Positions 16,776 through 26,274 of a DNA stretch of 64,000 nt are shown here, piece after piece. Within the stretch, counting starts at the first letter, position 1. Each line of letters starts with the position of its first letter. Made by a program: the position numbers and the translations under genes. The DNA is from Virgibacillus indicus (GTDB lineage Bacteria > Bacillota > Bacilli > Bacillales > Amphibacillaceae). The stretch covers positions 248,001 to 312,000 of the forward strand of contig NZ_NPMS01000003.1 in NCBI RefSeq assembly GCF_002266285.1, written 5' to 3'. The notes below the pieces were generated by a model that saw only the letters and a list, made by a program, of their open reading frames with translations, was not told the origin of the DNA and did no database searches.

Positions 16776-17753
16776 ATGAGTAAATACATGCTACAGAAAA
16801 TAGCACAATATGGCATTGTTATTTTCATAATATTGACTCTTAACTTTTTGCTGCCACGTCTAATGCCCGGAAATCCGCTTATGTATTTAGCAGGAGAAGA
16901 CGTAGGCTTTATGACTTCTGAGGAAAAACAACAAGTGTTAGAAGATGCTGGATTAAATGATCCATTGTACGTTCAGTATGGTAGTTATCTTAAAGATATG
17001 TTTACAGGGAATTTTGGATATTCCTATCAACAAAAAATGCCCATTATTGAATTATTAAGTGATCGCATACCTTGGACCTTATTGCTTGCGGGATTAAATT
17101 TGGTAATTGCCACCATACTTGGTGTGATATTTGGAGCAATTTCAGCCTGGAAACGTGGGACGCGAACGGATGTTAATATGCTGACATTTTTTATGTTTCT
17201 AAGTGCAATGCCATCGTTTTGGATTGGGATGATTTTAGTTTCTATCTTTGCAGGCACCTTAGGATGGTTACCGGTGTTTGGCGCTGAAACGGGATGGTCC
17301 AATTATACAGGATGGGAACGTGTAGTTGATATTACAAAGCATTTAATTTTACCACTTGTTTCTCTTGTTTTAATTTCTGTAACAAATGTATTTATGACGA
17401 TGCGTTATTCCATGTTGAATGTTTTAGGAGAAGACTACATTAAGATGGCCAAAGCAAAGGGAGTTAAAAATAGAACAATCAAATATCGCCATGCAATGCG
17501 CAATGCTTTACTACCAGTTGCAACAGTTTTCATGCTAAGTCTAGGTTTTATGTTATCCGGGGCGACAGTTATTGAAACTGTTTTCGCTTATCCAGGTGTT
17601 GGACGACTTATGTTTGAATCAGTGTTAGCTAGAGATTACCCTTTAATTCAGGCGACTTTCTTAATTATTACGCTTAGTGTTATTGTAGCCAATTTTATTG
17701 CTGACCTAATGTACCCATTCTTAGATCCGAAGGTGGGAAAAAGTAATGGATAA
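16776..17753 (+). CDS. ABC transporter permease, DppB/OppB type
   Basis: A 325-residue inner-membrane subunit with six membrane helices, the N-terminal RLMPGNP motif typical of DppB/OppB, and the EAA loop ATVFMLSLGFMLSGATVIET preceded by RTIKYRHAMRNALLP. It forms the channel together with the next gene. Start ATG 16776 follows GAAGGTGG. Its stop overlaps the next start by 8 bases (ATGGATAA), so the two subunits are translationally coupled. Confidence 0.9.
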   Translation: MSKYMLQKIAQYGIVIFIILTLNFLLPRLMPGNPLMYLAGEDVGFMTSEEKQQVLEDAGLNDPLYVQYGSYLKDMFTGNFGYSYQQKMPIIELLSDRIPWTLLLAGLNLVIATILGVIFGAISAWKRGTRTDVNMLTFFMFLSAMPSFWIGMILVSIFAGTLGWLPVFGAETGWSNYTGWERVVDITKHLILPLVSLVLISVTNVFMTMRYSMLNVLGEDYIKMAKAKGVKNRTIKYRHAMRNALLPVATVFMLSLGFMLSGATVIETVFAYPGVGRLMFESVLARDYPLIQATFLIITLSVIVANFIADLMYPFLDPKVGKSNG

Positions 17754-18615
17754 ACAAAAATGGAAACACTATTTAACAGTATTTACTAACAATAACTTAG
17801 GTATGATTGGGATAGCCATTCTTTTATTCTATATTTTTATCGCATTGTTTGCTCCTTTGATTTCTCCATATGATCCTACTGCACGAGTAGGAGCACCATT
17901 TCTTTCACCTAACAGCAACTTCCTGTTAGGGACAAATGATGTTGGACAGGATATATTGAGTGAATTAATACATGGTACTAGGATATCGATACTTATAGGA
18001 ATTATAGCAGCTTTTCTCTCAGTGGCAATTGGGTGTTTAATTGGTATTATCGCTGGATATTACGGTGGGAAAATAGATAACTTCCTTATGAGAGTCGTAG
18101 ATTTAGTACTTGTTATACCGTTTCTTCCATTAATGATTTTATTAGCAGCATTTATCGGACCGAGTTTTTGGAATATCATTTTTGTTATTAGCGTCTTAAC
18201 ATGGGCAGGGCCTGCTCGGGTAATCCGTTCACAAGTGTTAACAGTAAAAACGAAAGGGTATGTTGAAGCAGCGAGGTCAATTGGTTCAAAAGTATCTACT
18301 ATATTATCAAAACATATTTTGCCAGGTGTTGTACCAATTGCACTATCCCAATTTGTATTAGCTGCAAGCCAAGCTATATTAATCGAGGCTTCTCTAAGTT
18401 TCTTGGGATTAGGTGATCCATTTAATAAAAGCTGGGGTACCGTTTTATATTATGCACAAGCAAGAAGTGCCTTCCTAACTGATGCATGGTTATGGTGGAT
18501 TCTACCTCCGGGGATTTTAATTACGGTTCTTGTTATTGGTTTCGCATTTACTGGTTATTCAATGGAAGAGATCTTAGACCCAAGATTACGCAAGGGGAGG
18601 AAGTCTAATGAGTAA
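17746..18615 (+). CDS. ABC transporter permease, DppC/OppC type
   Basis: A 289-residue permease with a first membrane helix near 18-38, the LAPLISPYDPT and LGTNDVGQDILSELIHG motifs of DppC/OppC, five further helices, and an EAA loop (KGYVEAARSIGSK, HILPGVVP). It partners the upstream permease. It begins inside the end of that gene and its own end overlaps the ATPase start (ATGAGTAA). Confidence 0.9.
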   Translation: MDKQKWKHYLTVFTNNNLGMIGIAILLFYIFIALFAPLISPYDPTARVGAPFLSPNSNFLLGTNDVGQDILSELIHGTRISILIGIIAAFLSVAIGCLIGIIAGYYGGKIDNFLMRVVDLVLVIPFLPLMILLAAFIGPSFWNIIFVISVLTWAGPARVIRSQVLTVKTKGYVEAARSIGSKVSTILSKHILPGVVPIALSQFVLAASQAILIEASLSFLGLGDPFNKSWGTVLYYAQARSAFLTDAWLWWILPPGILITVLVIGFAFTGYSMEEILDPRLRKGRKSNE

Positions 18616-19579
18616 TATTCTAGAAGTAAAGAATTTAACAACACATTATTTTACAGCAGAGGGACCAGCTGAAGCGGCAGGGGACGTATCGTTTAGTGTT
18701 AGAAAAGGTGAAATGCTGGGTTTGATTGGAGAATCTGGTTGTGGAAAATCTACTGTTGCATCTTCTATTCTTCGCTTAATTGAATATCCGGGAAACATAG
18801 TTTCAGGTGAAGTGGTCCTAGATGGTAAAGATTTAGTTAGTGCAAAAGAGAAAGAACTGGAGAAAATTCGTTGGAAGGATATTTCTGTGATTCCGCAAAG
18901 TGCCATGAATTCATTAAATCCGGTTTATACGATTGGTGATCAAATCATCGAATCTATTTTATTGCATGAGGATGTGACCAAAAAGGTAGCATTAGAAAGA
19001 ACTAAGTCATTGTTAGAATTAGTAGGAATTGACAAAGATAGATGGAAAAGTTACCCTCACGAATTTAGTGGTGGAATGAAGCAGCGTGTGGCCATTGCTA
19101 TGGCCTTGTCTTGTAATCCAAAACTTATCATTTCAGATGAATCAACTACAGGTCTAGACGTATTAACACAAGCGCAAGTAATGGCTCTAATGAAAGACTT
19201 ACAGAAAAGGTTGGACTTATCAATTATTATGATTTCCCATGACTTGCCTCTAGTAACTTCTGTTTGTGACCGAATAGCAATTATGTACGCAGGGAAAATT
19301 GTAGAATGGGCTAGCACTGATGATATTGTAAACGATTCCAGACACCCCTATTCACAAGGTCTACTTAATGCAACACCAGATTTATTGAATCCTGATAAAG
19401 AGGTAAGCTCGATTCCTGGGACTGTACCTAACTTAGTTAATCTACCATCGGGATGCCGATTTAAGGAACGTTGTCAATATGCGATGAACCGTTGTAGTGA
19501 GGAAAGTCCAGCATTATTAGAAGTGAAAAAGGATCATCATGTAGCCTGTTTCTTAGAAGAGGGTGACTATCGTGAGTAA
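18608..19579 (+). CDS. ABC transporter ATPase, DppD/OppD type
   Basis: A 323-residue ATPase: Walker A GESGCGKST, Q-loop VIPQSAMNSLNP, signature FSGGMKQRVAIA, Walker B LIISDESTTGLDV and switch His in MISHDLP, followed by the Opp-type C-terminal extension with a four-Cys motif (GCRFKERCQYAMNRC and VACF), where OppD-type proteins bind an iron-sulfur cluster. The Walker B region reads DESTTGLD where DEPTTALD is usual. It overlaps neighbouring genes by 8 bases on both sides. Confidence 0.9.
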   Translation: MSNILEVKNLTTHYFTAEGPAEAAGDVSFSVRKGEMLGLIGESGCGKSTVASSILRLIEYPGNIVSGEVVLDGKDLVSAKEKELEKIRWKDISVIPQSAMNSLNPVYTIGDQIIESILLHEDVTKKVALERTKSLLELVGIDKDRWKSYPHEFSGGMKQRVAIAMALSCNPKLIISDESTTGLDVLTQAQVMALMKDLQKRLDLSIIMISHDLPLVTSVCDRIAIMYAGKIVEWASTDDIVNDSRHPYSQGLLNATPDLLNPDKEVSSIPGTVPNLVNLPSGCRFKERCQYAMNRCSEESPALLEVKKDHHVACFLEEGDYRE

Positions 19580-20618
19580 GGAAAATTTAATCGAAGTGAA
19601 AAACCTAAACAAAACCTTTACAAAAAAAGTTGGTCGCCATTTCTTTAACCGCAAAAATGTTCCCATTCACGCTGTGAATAATATCTCTATTGAAATAAAA
19701 AAGGGAGAGACATTAGGAATTATTGGAGAGAGTGGCTGTGGAAAAACTACTACCGCAAGAATGCTATTACGCTTGCAAAAGGAGACCCATGGTGAAATTC
19801 TTTTTAATGGGACAGACTTATGCAAGTTAAATGAAAGAGAGACTTCAAAGTTTCTCCCTAATATGCAGATGATCTTTCAAGATCCCTATGACACTCTGAA
19901 CCCTGGCATGCGAGTTGTGGATTTATTAATGGAACCAATTAACGCACATATGAAAGGAATTTCTCATAACGAAAAAATAGAAATAATTAAAGAATCTATC
20001 GAAGCAATAGATTTAAAACCAGCTGAGCGTTTTATGTATCGGTATCCTCACGAATTAAGTGGGGGTCAGAGGCAACGGATAGCGATAGCTCGTGCCATCA
20101 TATTAAAGCCTGATTTTATTGCGGCTGATGAACCTACTTCGATGTTAGATGTTTCTGTTCGAGCAGGAATATTAAACTTATTATTAAAGCTGAAAAAACA
20201 GATGGGATTAACGATGCTATTCATTACCCATGATTTAACTACAGCAAGTTACATGTGTGATCGTATCGCGGTGATGTATCAAGGTGAAGTGGTAGAGGTT
20301 GGAAATACAGAGAAAATAATTCGAAATCCAAGTCATCCTTATACAAGGGCATTAGTTTCTGTCGTTACAGATTTGAATCACTTTATTGAAAATCGGGACC
20401 GGATTATTTTGGATGGTGAGGTAGATGCTACGATAGAGAAGAAAGGGTGTATATTCGTCCATCGTTGTCCATTTAGAGAAGAACATTGTTTCCATGATCC
20501 TCCGAGCCTAGTTACTCAGCAGGGTGATCATCAAGTGGCTTGTAGTTGTTTAGATAAGATTCCTTCTGGTTTGCCCAAAGACCAATCTCTTCAGCAACAA
20601 AATTCTCATTCTATATAA
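19572..20618 (+). CDS. ABC transporter ATPase, DppF/OppF type
   Basis: A 348-residue ATPase: Walker A GESGCGKTT, Q-loop MIFQDPYDTLNP, signature LSGGQRQRIAIARA, Walker B FIAADEPTSMLDV and TH in FITHDL, and the C-terminal Cys motif (GCIFVHRCPFREEHC). Start GTG 19572 (in GTGAGTAA) lies 8 bases after GAAGAGGG; an earlier in-frame GTG at 19563 overlaps that site. Nine bases separate its stop from the MATE gene, so all seven genes from the PIG-L gene on look co-transcribed. Confidence 0.9.
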   Translation: MSKENLIEVKNLNKTFTKKVGRHFFNRKNVPIHAVNNISIEIKKGETLGIIGESGCGKTTTARMLLRLQKETHGEILFNGTDLCKLNERETSKFLPNMQMIFQDPYDTLNPGMRVVDLLMEPINAHMKGISHNEKIEIIKESIEAIDLKPAERFMYRYPHELSGGQRQRIAIARAIILKPDFIAADEPTSMLDVSVRAGILNLLLKLKKQMGLTMLFITHDLTTASYMCDRIAVMYQGEVVEVGNTEKIIRNPSHPYTRALVSVVTDLNHFIENRDRIILDGEVDATIEKKGCIFVHRCPFREEHCFHDPPSLVTQQGDHQVACSCLDKIPSGLPKDQSLQQQNSHSI

Positions 20619-20627
20619 AGGGACGGT

Positions 20628-22004
20628 GTGACGAATATTCGTTCAAAAGAAATAACAGGAAAAAGGTGGATTTTGTTTTTAGCGATACCGGCAGTTATCG
20701 AGAATTTTTTTCAAACTGTTATCGGGTTTGTTGATACATTGTTTATTTCGAAAATTGGAGTTGTAGAAGTTTCTGCAGTAGGTGTAACGAACGCTGTTCT
20801 ACAAGTTTACTTCGCAGTTTTTATGGCAATAGGTATTGCGGTCAATATATATATTGCCCGATATACAGGTGCGAATGATCGGAAAAGTACGAAAAATACA
20901 GTTTGGCAATCTATCTACCTAGCTGTCTTTTCAGGCCTTTTACTAGGGTTTATGACTTTATTCTTTGCGGAGCCATTGCTCCAGTTAATGGGAGCAGAAG
21001 AAGCAGTTATTCAAGCAGGTACTTTATATTTCCAAATTATAGCAATTCCTTCAGTAATTCTAGCGTTATCTTTTGTACTTGCTAGTATTATTCGTGGAAC
21101 AGGGGATACCAAAACACCAATGAAAGTGAGTATATGGATAAATATTATTCATGTTTTCTTAGACTATATTTTTATATTTGGCTTCTTATTTATCCCAGGA
21201 ATGGGGATCGTTGGGGCAGCGATTGCTACGGTTATCGTTCGTTTAATTGGAGTTATCTGGTTATTTATTATCATTTATAAACGATTATTAAAAGAAGATA
21301 TGAATACCTTTAAGTTTAATCCGATTAATTGGAGCTTTATGAAGAAATTACTTGTTGTTGGTACTCCTGCAGCAGGAGAAAGATTAGTAATGAGAATTGG
21401 TCAGGTATTGTATTTTGGTATTATTGTTTCATTGGGCACAGCCACTTTTGCCGCACACCAAATAGCAGGGAGTATTGAGGTTTTTTCTTATATGATTGGG
21501 TATGGGTTTGCAACCGCAGCAACAACCATTGTTAGTCAGTTAATTGGTGCGAATGAGTTTCATAAGGCAAAAAAATATGCTCAAGATTGTGTGTGGATTG
21601 CTGTTGGATTTATGTCGGTGATTGGATTGTTATTGTTTATTGGTGCAGAGCCAGTTGCTTTACTGTTTACCAGTGATGGCAATGTACTAAATCAGATTGT
21701 AATTGCATTAAGAATTGATGCATTTATTCAACCAGTACTAGCAGTCGTTCTCGTACTAACAGGGGTATATCAAGGTGGAGGAAATACTAAAACGCCAATG
21801 TATGCTACTACAATTGGAATTTGGCTTATTCGGACAGTGGGAGTCTACCTGCTTGGAGTATCCTTTGGATTAGGAATTGCTGGTGTTTGGGTTGCTATAT
21901 TCTTTGACAACCTATTTCGAGCAATTTGGCTTTATTGGCAATTTCATAAAAATCGTTGGACAAAAGCAATTGATAAAGAAGATTTAAAAGAGCAGCAAAT
22001 TTGA
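20628..22004 (+). CDS. MATE-family efflux transporter
   Basis: A 458-residue protein with 12 predicted membrane helices in two MatE halves, including NxxDTLFIS-like sequence near residue 35 (GFVDTLFIS) and SIIRGTGDTKTPM in helix 4, repeated as VYQGGGNTKTPM in the second half. It exports cationic or organic compounds using a Na+ or H+ gradient. Start GTG 20628 follows AAAGGGAC. As last gene of the PIG-L/ABC operon it would give an import and export pair around an unknown small molecule, a layout known from metallophore systems. Confidence 0.85.
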   Translation: MTNIRSKEITGKRWILFLAIPAVIENFFQTVIGFVDTLFISKIGVVEVSAVGVTNAVLQVYFAVFMAIGIAVNIYIARYTGANDRKSTKNTVWQSIYLAVFSGLLLGFMTLFFAEPLLQLMGAEEAVIQAGTLYFQIIAIPSVILALSFVLASIIRGTGDTKTPMKVSIWINIIHVFLDYIFIFGFLFIPGMGIVGAAIATVIVRLIGVIWLFIIIYKRLLKEDMNTFKFNPINWSFMKKLLVVGTPAAGERLVMRIGQVLYFGIIVSLGTATFAAHQIAGSIEVFSYMIGYGFATAATTIVSQLIGANEFHKAKKYAQDCVWIAVGFMSVIGLLLFIGAEPVALLFTSDGNVLNQIVIALRIDAFIQPVLAVVLVLTGVYQGGGNTKTPMYATTIGIWLIRTVGVYLLGVSFGLGIAGVWVAIFFDNLFRAIWLYWQFHKNRWTKAIDKEDLKEQQI

Positions 22005-22048
22005 AAACATTAAAGGGTTGCTGACAAGCGAAAGCATTGAAAAGGTTA

Positions 22049-22153
22049 ATGGATGGGCATAGGTTTGGTATTGGACCGGGTTTATGTTTATTGATTGTGA
22101 ATAAAATTATTGGTACCCTAATAGAGATTTTTTTCATGTTACTTAAAATATAA
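22049..22153 (+). CDS. Possible 34-residue hydrophobic peptide
   Basis: An ATG preceded by GAAAAGG opens a short frame MDGHRFGIGPGLCLLIVNKI that continues with one hydrophobic helix to KI and a stop. It would be a small membrane peptide between the MATE gene and the CsoR-type promoter. There is no family evidence; it could be chance or a decayed gene tail. Confidence 0.25.
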   Translation: MDGHRFGIGPGLCLLIVNKIIGTLIEIFFMLLKI

Positions 22154-22164
22154 AGACATATTAT

Positions 22165-22195
22165 TTGACTAAAATACACTAGGGGGGTATTGTAT
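22165..22195 (+). promoter_or_regulatory. csoR-copAZ promoter with CsoR operator
   Basis: A -35 TTGACT (22165-22170) and -10 TATTGT (22188-22193) are 17 bases apart. The spacer and -10 carry the box ATACACTAGGGGGGTATTGT. Apo-CsoR would cover the promoter; Cu(I) releases it. It is the best of the three near-identical boxes in the window. Confidence 0.8.
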
Positions 22196-22224
22196 AGGTA
22201 TACTATATAAAGGAAGTGATTCAT

Positions 22225-22527
22225 TTGGATAAATTCTTACATGAACACCCAAGTAAACCGAGAACAAAAGATGAAAAAGAAAAAGTGATTAACCGTTTAA
22301 AGCGTATAGAAGGGCAAGTTCGCGGAATACAGAAAATGGTGGAAGAGGATCGATATTGCGTTGATATTTTGGTTCAAATCAGTGCGATTCAGTCTGCTCT
22401 GAAAAATGTAGGTTTTGCCGTCACCGAACGACATATCAACCATTGTGTCAGTGATGCAATCAAACAAGGTGAAGGTCAAGAAACGATTGAGGAGTTAATG
22501 AGTGTATTAAAGCAATTTTCTAAATAG
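22225..22527 (+). CDS. csoR: Copper-sensing repressor CsoR
   Basis: An all-helical DUF156 repressor of 100 residues. With TTG 22225 as start (9 bases after AAGGAAG; an earlier GTG at 22216 lies in that site) the copper ligands fall at C45, H70 and C74 ([15 protein letters not shown]), the positions known for B. subtilis Cso[13 protein letters not shown] is the family motif. It represses copA-copZ from the operator just upstream and, judging by sequence, copB and the PIG-L operon. It is 11 bases from copA. Confidence 0.92.
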   Translation: MDKFLHEHPSKPRTKDEKEKVINRLKRIEGQVRGIQKMVEEDRYCVDILVQISAIQSALKNVGFAVTERHINHCVSDAIKQGEGQETIEELMSVLKQFSK

Positions 22528-22538
22528 GGGGGAGTACA

Positions 22539-24923
22539 GTGAGTGAAACAAATCATGCAACACTTGGAATAACAGGAATGACCTGTGCTGCCTGTTCTAC
22601 CCGTGTTGAAAAAGTGCTGAATAAAATGGATGGTGTTAAAGCACAAGTCAATTTAACAACAGAAAAGGCTAGTGTAGACTTTGATTCAGAAAAAACTACC
22701 ATAGAAGATATTACGAAGAAAATTGAAAATGTTGGATATGGTGTTCTGATGGAAAATACGGAATTAGATGTTTTTGGAATGACTTGTGCTGCCTGTTCGA
22801 CTCGAATTGAAAAGGTATTGAATAAGCAAGAAGGGGTTAGATCTGCAACTGTAAACTTAACAACAGAAACTGCCACGTTAGAATATAACCCTGGGCTCAT
22901 AGATACAAAAGCAATAATCGATAAAATCAAAAATTTGGGTTATGATGCGAAACCTAAAGCTGAAGCAGCGGAAAAGCAAACACATAAAGAAAAAGAAATT
23001 AAAAATATGAAGACGAAATTAATTATTTCGGCCGTGTTAGCTGCACCATTATTAGTAACTATGTTGGTTCATTTATTTAATATGACGATACCGGATATAT
23101 TCATGAATCCGTGGTTCCAATTTGCTTTGGCAACTCCTGTTCAGTTTATCATCGGCTGGCAATTCTATGTTGGTGCATATAAGAATCTTCGCAACGGTGG
23201 AGCAAACATGGATGTGCTTGTTGCATTAGGTACAAGTGCTGCTTATTTCTATAGTTTATACGAAGCATTTAAGACTATCGGTAATCCTGAATATATGCCG
23301 CATTTGTACTTTGAAACAAGTGCTGTATTAATCACATTGATTTTATTTGGCAAGTACTTGGAAGCAAGAGCGAAAAGTCAGACAACGAACGCGTTATCCT
23401 CATTGCTCAATTTACAGGCAAAAGAGGCACGAATTATTAGAAATGGCGAGGAAACCATGATTCCAGTAGAGGAAGTTGCCGTTGGTGATCGATTAGTTGT
23501 AAAACCAGGCGAGAAAATACCTGTAGATGGCATAGTTGTAAAGGGAAGAACCTCTGTCGATGAGTCAATGATTACGGGGGAATCCATTCCAATTGAAAAG
23601 GAAGTAGACGCTGGCTTAATCGGCTCAACGATAAATAAAAATGGCTCGATTGAAATGGAAGCAACAAAAGTAGGAAAAGATACTGCCCTTGCATCGATTG
23701 TGAAAGTAGTCGAGGATGCCCAAGGATCGAAAGCGCCAATCCAACGATTAGCCGATGTAATTTCTGGCTATTTCGTACCGATTGTTGTAGTGATTGCCAT
23801 TCTAACATTTGCCATATGGATTGCGTTTGTTCAACCCGGTGAATTTGAATCTGCCTTAGTTGCATCAATTGCTGTACTTGTTATAGCATGTCCTTGTGCT
23901 TTAGGACTTGCAACACCTACATCCATTATGGTTGGTACAGGGAAGGCTGCGGAGAACGGAATTCTTTTTAAAGGCGGGGAACACCTCGAAAGAACTCACC
24001 AGTTAGAGGCAATAGTTCTTGATAAAACAGGTACCATCACAAAAGGAAAACCAGAAGTAACAAACTTTACAGGTGACGAGAAAGCATTACAATTACTCGC
24101 AAGTGCGGAAAAAGGTTCAGAGCATCCACTTGCCGAAGCAATTGTTGCCTATGCAACAGAACAAGATATTGATTTAGTTGAAGTAGATGATTTTAATGCA
24201 ATACCGGGACACGGTATCGAAGCTACGATTTCAGACAATACCATTCTCGTTGGAAATCGAAAACTAATGCAGAATCACCAAATTGAAGTTGGTGGCGCAG
24301 AACAAGAAATGATCGATTATGAAGTGGAAGGAAAAACTGCTATGCTGATTGCTGTTAATGGTGAGTACCGCGGAATTGTTGCCGTTGCGGATACGATTAA
24401 AGAAACAGCACCACAAGCAATCAGAGAGCTAAAAAAAGAAGGTTTAGAAGTTATCATGTTAACCGGTGATAACGAAAGAACAGCTCAAGCTATAGCAAAA
24501 CAAGTTGGCATTGATCAAGTGATAGCACAAGTTTTACCTGAAGAAAAAGCAGATAAGGTAAAAGAAATTCAGTTACAAGGTAAAAAGGTCGCAATGGTTG
24601 GGGACGGAGTGAATGATGCTCCAGCACTTGCAATTGCTGATATTGGAATTGCAATTGGTACAGGAACGGAAGTGGCAATCGAAGCGGCTGATGTAACGAT
24701 TCTTGGCGGTGAGTTATTACTAATTCCAAAAGCAATCAAAATCAGTCATGCGACGATTAAAAATATCCGTCAAAACCTTTTCTGGGCATTCGGTTACAAT
24801 ACAGCAGGAATTCCAGTTGCTGCAATTGGATTACTTGCACCATGGATTGCTGGTGCAGCAATGGCGTTAAGTTCGGTAAGTGTTGTTTCTAACTCCCTTC
24901 GATTGAAGCGGGTTAAGATATAA
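22539..24923 (+). CDS. copA: Cu(I)-exporting P1B-type ATPase CopA
   Basis: A 794-residue ATPase with two N-terminal HMA domains (each with GMTCAACS), eight membrane helices, actuator TGESIPIEK, ion-site CPC in [26 protein letters not shown] and [10 protein letters not shown]. It pumps Cu(I) out of the cytoplasm, receiving it from CopZ. GTG start follows AGGGGGGAG. It is the second gene of the csoR-copA-copZ operon. The window therefore carries both CPC (CopA) and CPH (CopB) copper pumps. Confidence 0.95.
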   Translation: MSETNHATLGITGMTCAACSTRVEKVLNKMDGVKAQVNLTTEKASVDFDSEKTTIEDITKKIENVGYGVLMENTELDVFGMTCAACSTRIEKVLNKQEGVRSATVNLTTETATLEYNPGLIDTKAIIDKIKNLGYDAKPKAEAAEKQTHKEKEIKNMKTKLIISAVLAAPLLVTMLVHLFNMTIPDIFMNPWFQFALATPVQFIIGWQFYVGAYKNLRNGGANMDVLVALGTSAAYFYSLYEAFKTIGNPEYMPHLYFETSAVLITLILFGKYLEARAKSQTTNALSSLLNLQAKEARIIRNGEETMIPVEEVAVGDRLVVKPGEKIPVDGIVVKGRTSVDESMITGESIPIEKEVDAGLIGSTINKNGSIEMEATKVGKDTALASIVKVVEDAQGSKAPIQRLADVISGYFVPIVVVIAILTFAIWIAFVQPGEFESALVASIAVLVIACPCALGLATPTSIMVGTGKAAENGILFKGGEHLERTHQLEAIVLDKTGTITKGKPEVTNFTGDEKALQLLASAEKGSEHPLAEAIVAYATEQDIDLVEVDDFNAIPGHGIEATISDNTILVGNRKLMQNHQIEVGGAEQEMIDYEVEGKTAMLIAVNGEYRGIVAVADTIKETAPQAIRELKKEGLEVIMLTGDNERTAQAIAKQVGIDQVIAQVLPEEKADKVKEIQLQGKKVAMVGDGVNDAPALAIADIGIAIGTGTEVAIEAADVTILGGELLLIPKAIKISHATIKNIRQNLFWAFGYNTAGIPVAAIGLLAPWIAGAAMALSSVSVVSNSLRLKRVKI

Positions 24924-24953
24924 TTTAAGTATGCTAAAGGAGGTGAAAAAGTA

Positions 24954-25163
24954 ATGCAAACAAAAACTTTAGATGTTAAAGGCATGACATGTGGCCACTG
25001 CAAAATGTCAGTAGAAGGCGCACTTAATGAATTAGATGGAGTCTCTGTTGTAGAAGTTGATTTGAACTCTGGTAAAGTCGAAGTTACTTATGATGAAGCA
25101 AAAGTTTCATTGGATAATATGAGAGAAACAGTTGAGGATCAAGGTTATGATGTTGTAGCCTAA
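24954..25163 (+). CDS. copZ: Copper chaperone CopZ
   Basis: A 69-residue HMA protein with the metal loop GMTCGHCKMS (C13, C16), a ferredoxin-like beta-alpha-beta-beta-alpha-beta order and no extra domain. It hands Cu(I) to the HMA domains of CopA. It has AAAGGAGGTG in front and a terminator 10 bases behind, closing the operon. Confidence 0.93.
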   Translation: MQTKTLDVKGMTCGHCKMSVEGALNELDGVSVVEVDLNSGKVEVTYDEAKVSLDNMRETVEDQGYDVVA

Positions 25164-25173
25164 ATATAAAAGG

Positions 25174-25207
25174 AAGCTGGTTTCCTGTTCAGGGAATCAG
25201 CTTTTTT
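25174..25207 (+). terminator. Terminator of csoR-copA-copZ
   Basis: Stem AAGCTG with an inner stem TTCCTG/AGGGAA and closing CAGCTT followed by six T. Confidence 0.8.
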
Positions 25208-25319
25208 AATTGAAAATTTTATGGATACACTTCAAATGTTTTCACACGAAATTCAAGAATCAAATAACATGTATCATGGTTACATTGGAGTTTGTTCCAA
25301 TAAATAATGAAGTTAGTCA

Positions 25320-25546
25320 TGCTGAAAGTAAACAAAATAATAATACGGAAATTTATTATAGATAACCGTAACCTCCACTTCAGCCAACAAACTTGCGCGA
25401 GTGTATCTAAGAGAGTGGGGTGTTAAACTAACATTTATTTGTGCTAATTTCAATAACTTCCTAATACAATGCTGAATGAACTTTGAGTAGATTGGATATC
25501 TAGGGGAACTATCGCAATTGAGTCCCAAAGCCTTTATTTTTGCCAT
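25320..25546 (-). pseudogene. C-terminal fragment of a phage/ICE tyrosine integrase
   Basis: The reading contains INVSLTPHSLRYTRASLLAE, the His-x-x-Arg-Tyr/His block of tyrosine integrases (usually LTPHSLRHTHASLL), but lacks the N-terminal domain and ends soon after without the final H...Y motif. It is distinct from the TnpI-like gene at 2.6 kb. It marks a former prophage or conjugative element at this spot. Confidence 0.6.
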
Positions 25547-25650
25547 TCGCCATCAAAACACTACCATGGACACAAACAAGGCCATGGGTGGGTTGCGGTT
25601 GTTGCTAAACACGGAAGTGTGTATACTGGTTCTCACTTGGCAACGGTGGA

Positions 25651-25836
25651 TCAAAAGTGTGTCCTAAGTGGGTCAAAAACATGGTAGAGATGGAGCTGAC
25701 CTATGTCTTTCACAGAGTCGTGGATAATACGATTTAAAACTGCTTCCATAATAGTTTCGTTGCCTAATACTAAATGCCGTCTATTGGTATCAATTTGTGA
25801 ACAGAAATCTATCGTAGCTACTTCCCCTTCTTGCAT
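25651..25836 (-). pseudogene. Fragment of an IS21-family helper ATPase (IstB)
   Basis: EGEVATIDFCSQIDTNRRH followed by LGNETIMEAVLNRIIHDS resembles the C-terminal part of IstB (typically STIxxSQ...W...LGxxTxADAILDRIVHxS). The Walker A/B part and the transposase gene are missing. It lies directly next to a broken cupin gene, so an insertion followed by deletion is likely. Confidence 0.5.
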
Positions 25837-25837
25837 A

Positions 25838-26167
25838 ATCTAAATTATTTTTTGTATCTCCCATTCGAACAAGACCCTAACCTTCTTCAATACGTAGGAA
25901 TTGGTCGACATTTGGATGAACTTCTAAACCAATATCTTCCCCAATACCGATACTCATCAATGTAACTTGTATGTGATTTCCAGTCCATATAGCAATGCGA
26001 AAAGTACGGTTTCGCTTTGCAGCTTCTTCAATATTTAATACAAATGGCTGTTTTCCTTGATCATTATATCCCAAACTTTGCGCTCTACCTATTTGCCTAG
26101 GATACTGGCTTTCTATTACTTGTGGGTAACCCCAGTATAAGCCAACGCTTAGGGGGAGGTAATAGTT
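25838..26167 (-). pseudogene. Broken cupin-domain protein gene
   Basis: Reading leftwards: YWGYPQVIESQYPRQIG, then PFVLNIEEAAKRNRTFR, IAIWTGNHIQVTLMS and EDIGLEVHPNVDQFLRIEEG, then a TAG where relatives have Gln, followed in frame by GLVRMGDTKNNLDYA before homology ends at the IstB fragment. Intact relatives keep a further 40-60 residues. The stop and the missing end make it a pseudogene. The core matches the other truncated cupin at 2.2 kb. Confidence 0.65.
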
Positions 26168-26213
26168 AAAATTGTGCTCAGAAGGTAACTTTAACTTGGA
26201 TAAAGGAAAAGGA

Positions 26214-26242
26214 TTGACTATATACACCGTAGGGTATATAGT
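26214..26242 (+). promoter_or_regulatory. cstR promoter with CstR operator
   Basis: A -35 TTGACT and -10 TATAGT are 17 bases apart, and the spacer holds ATACACCGTAGGGTAT (26222-26237), a variant of the ATACCC-N4-GGGTAT palindrome bound by CstR. Autorepression relieved by persulfide is expected. Confidence 0.75.
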
Positions 26243-26274
26243 GATAAATATCATGAATAAGGAGAAATTTCGAT

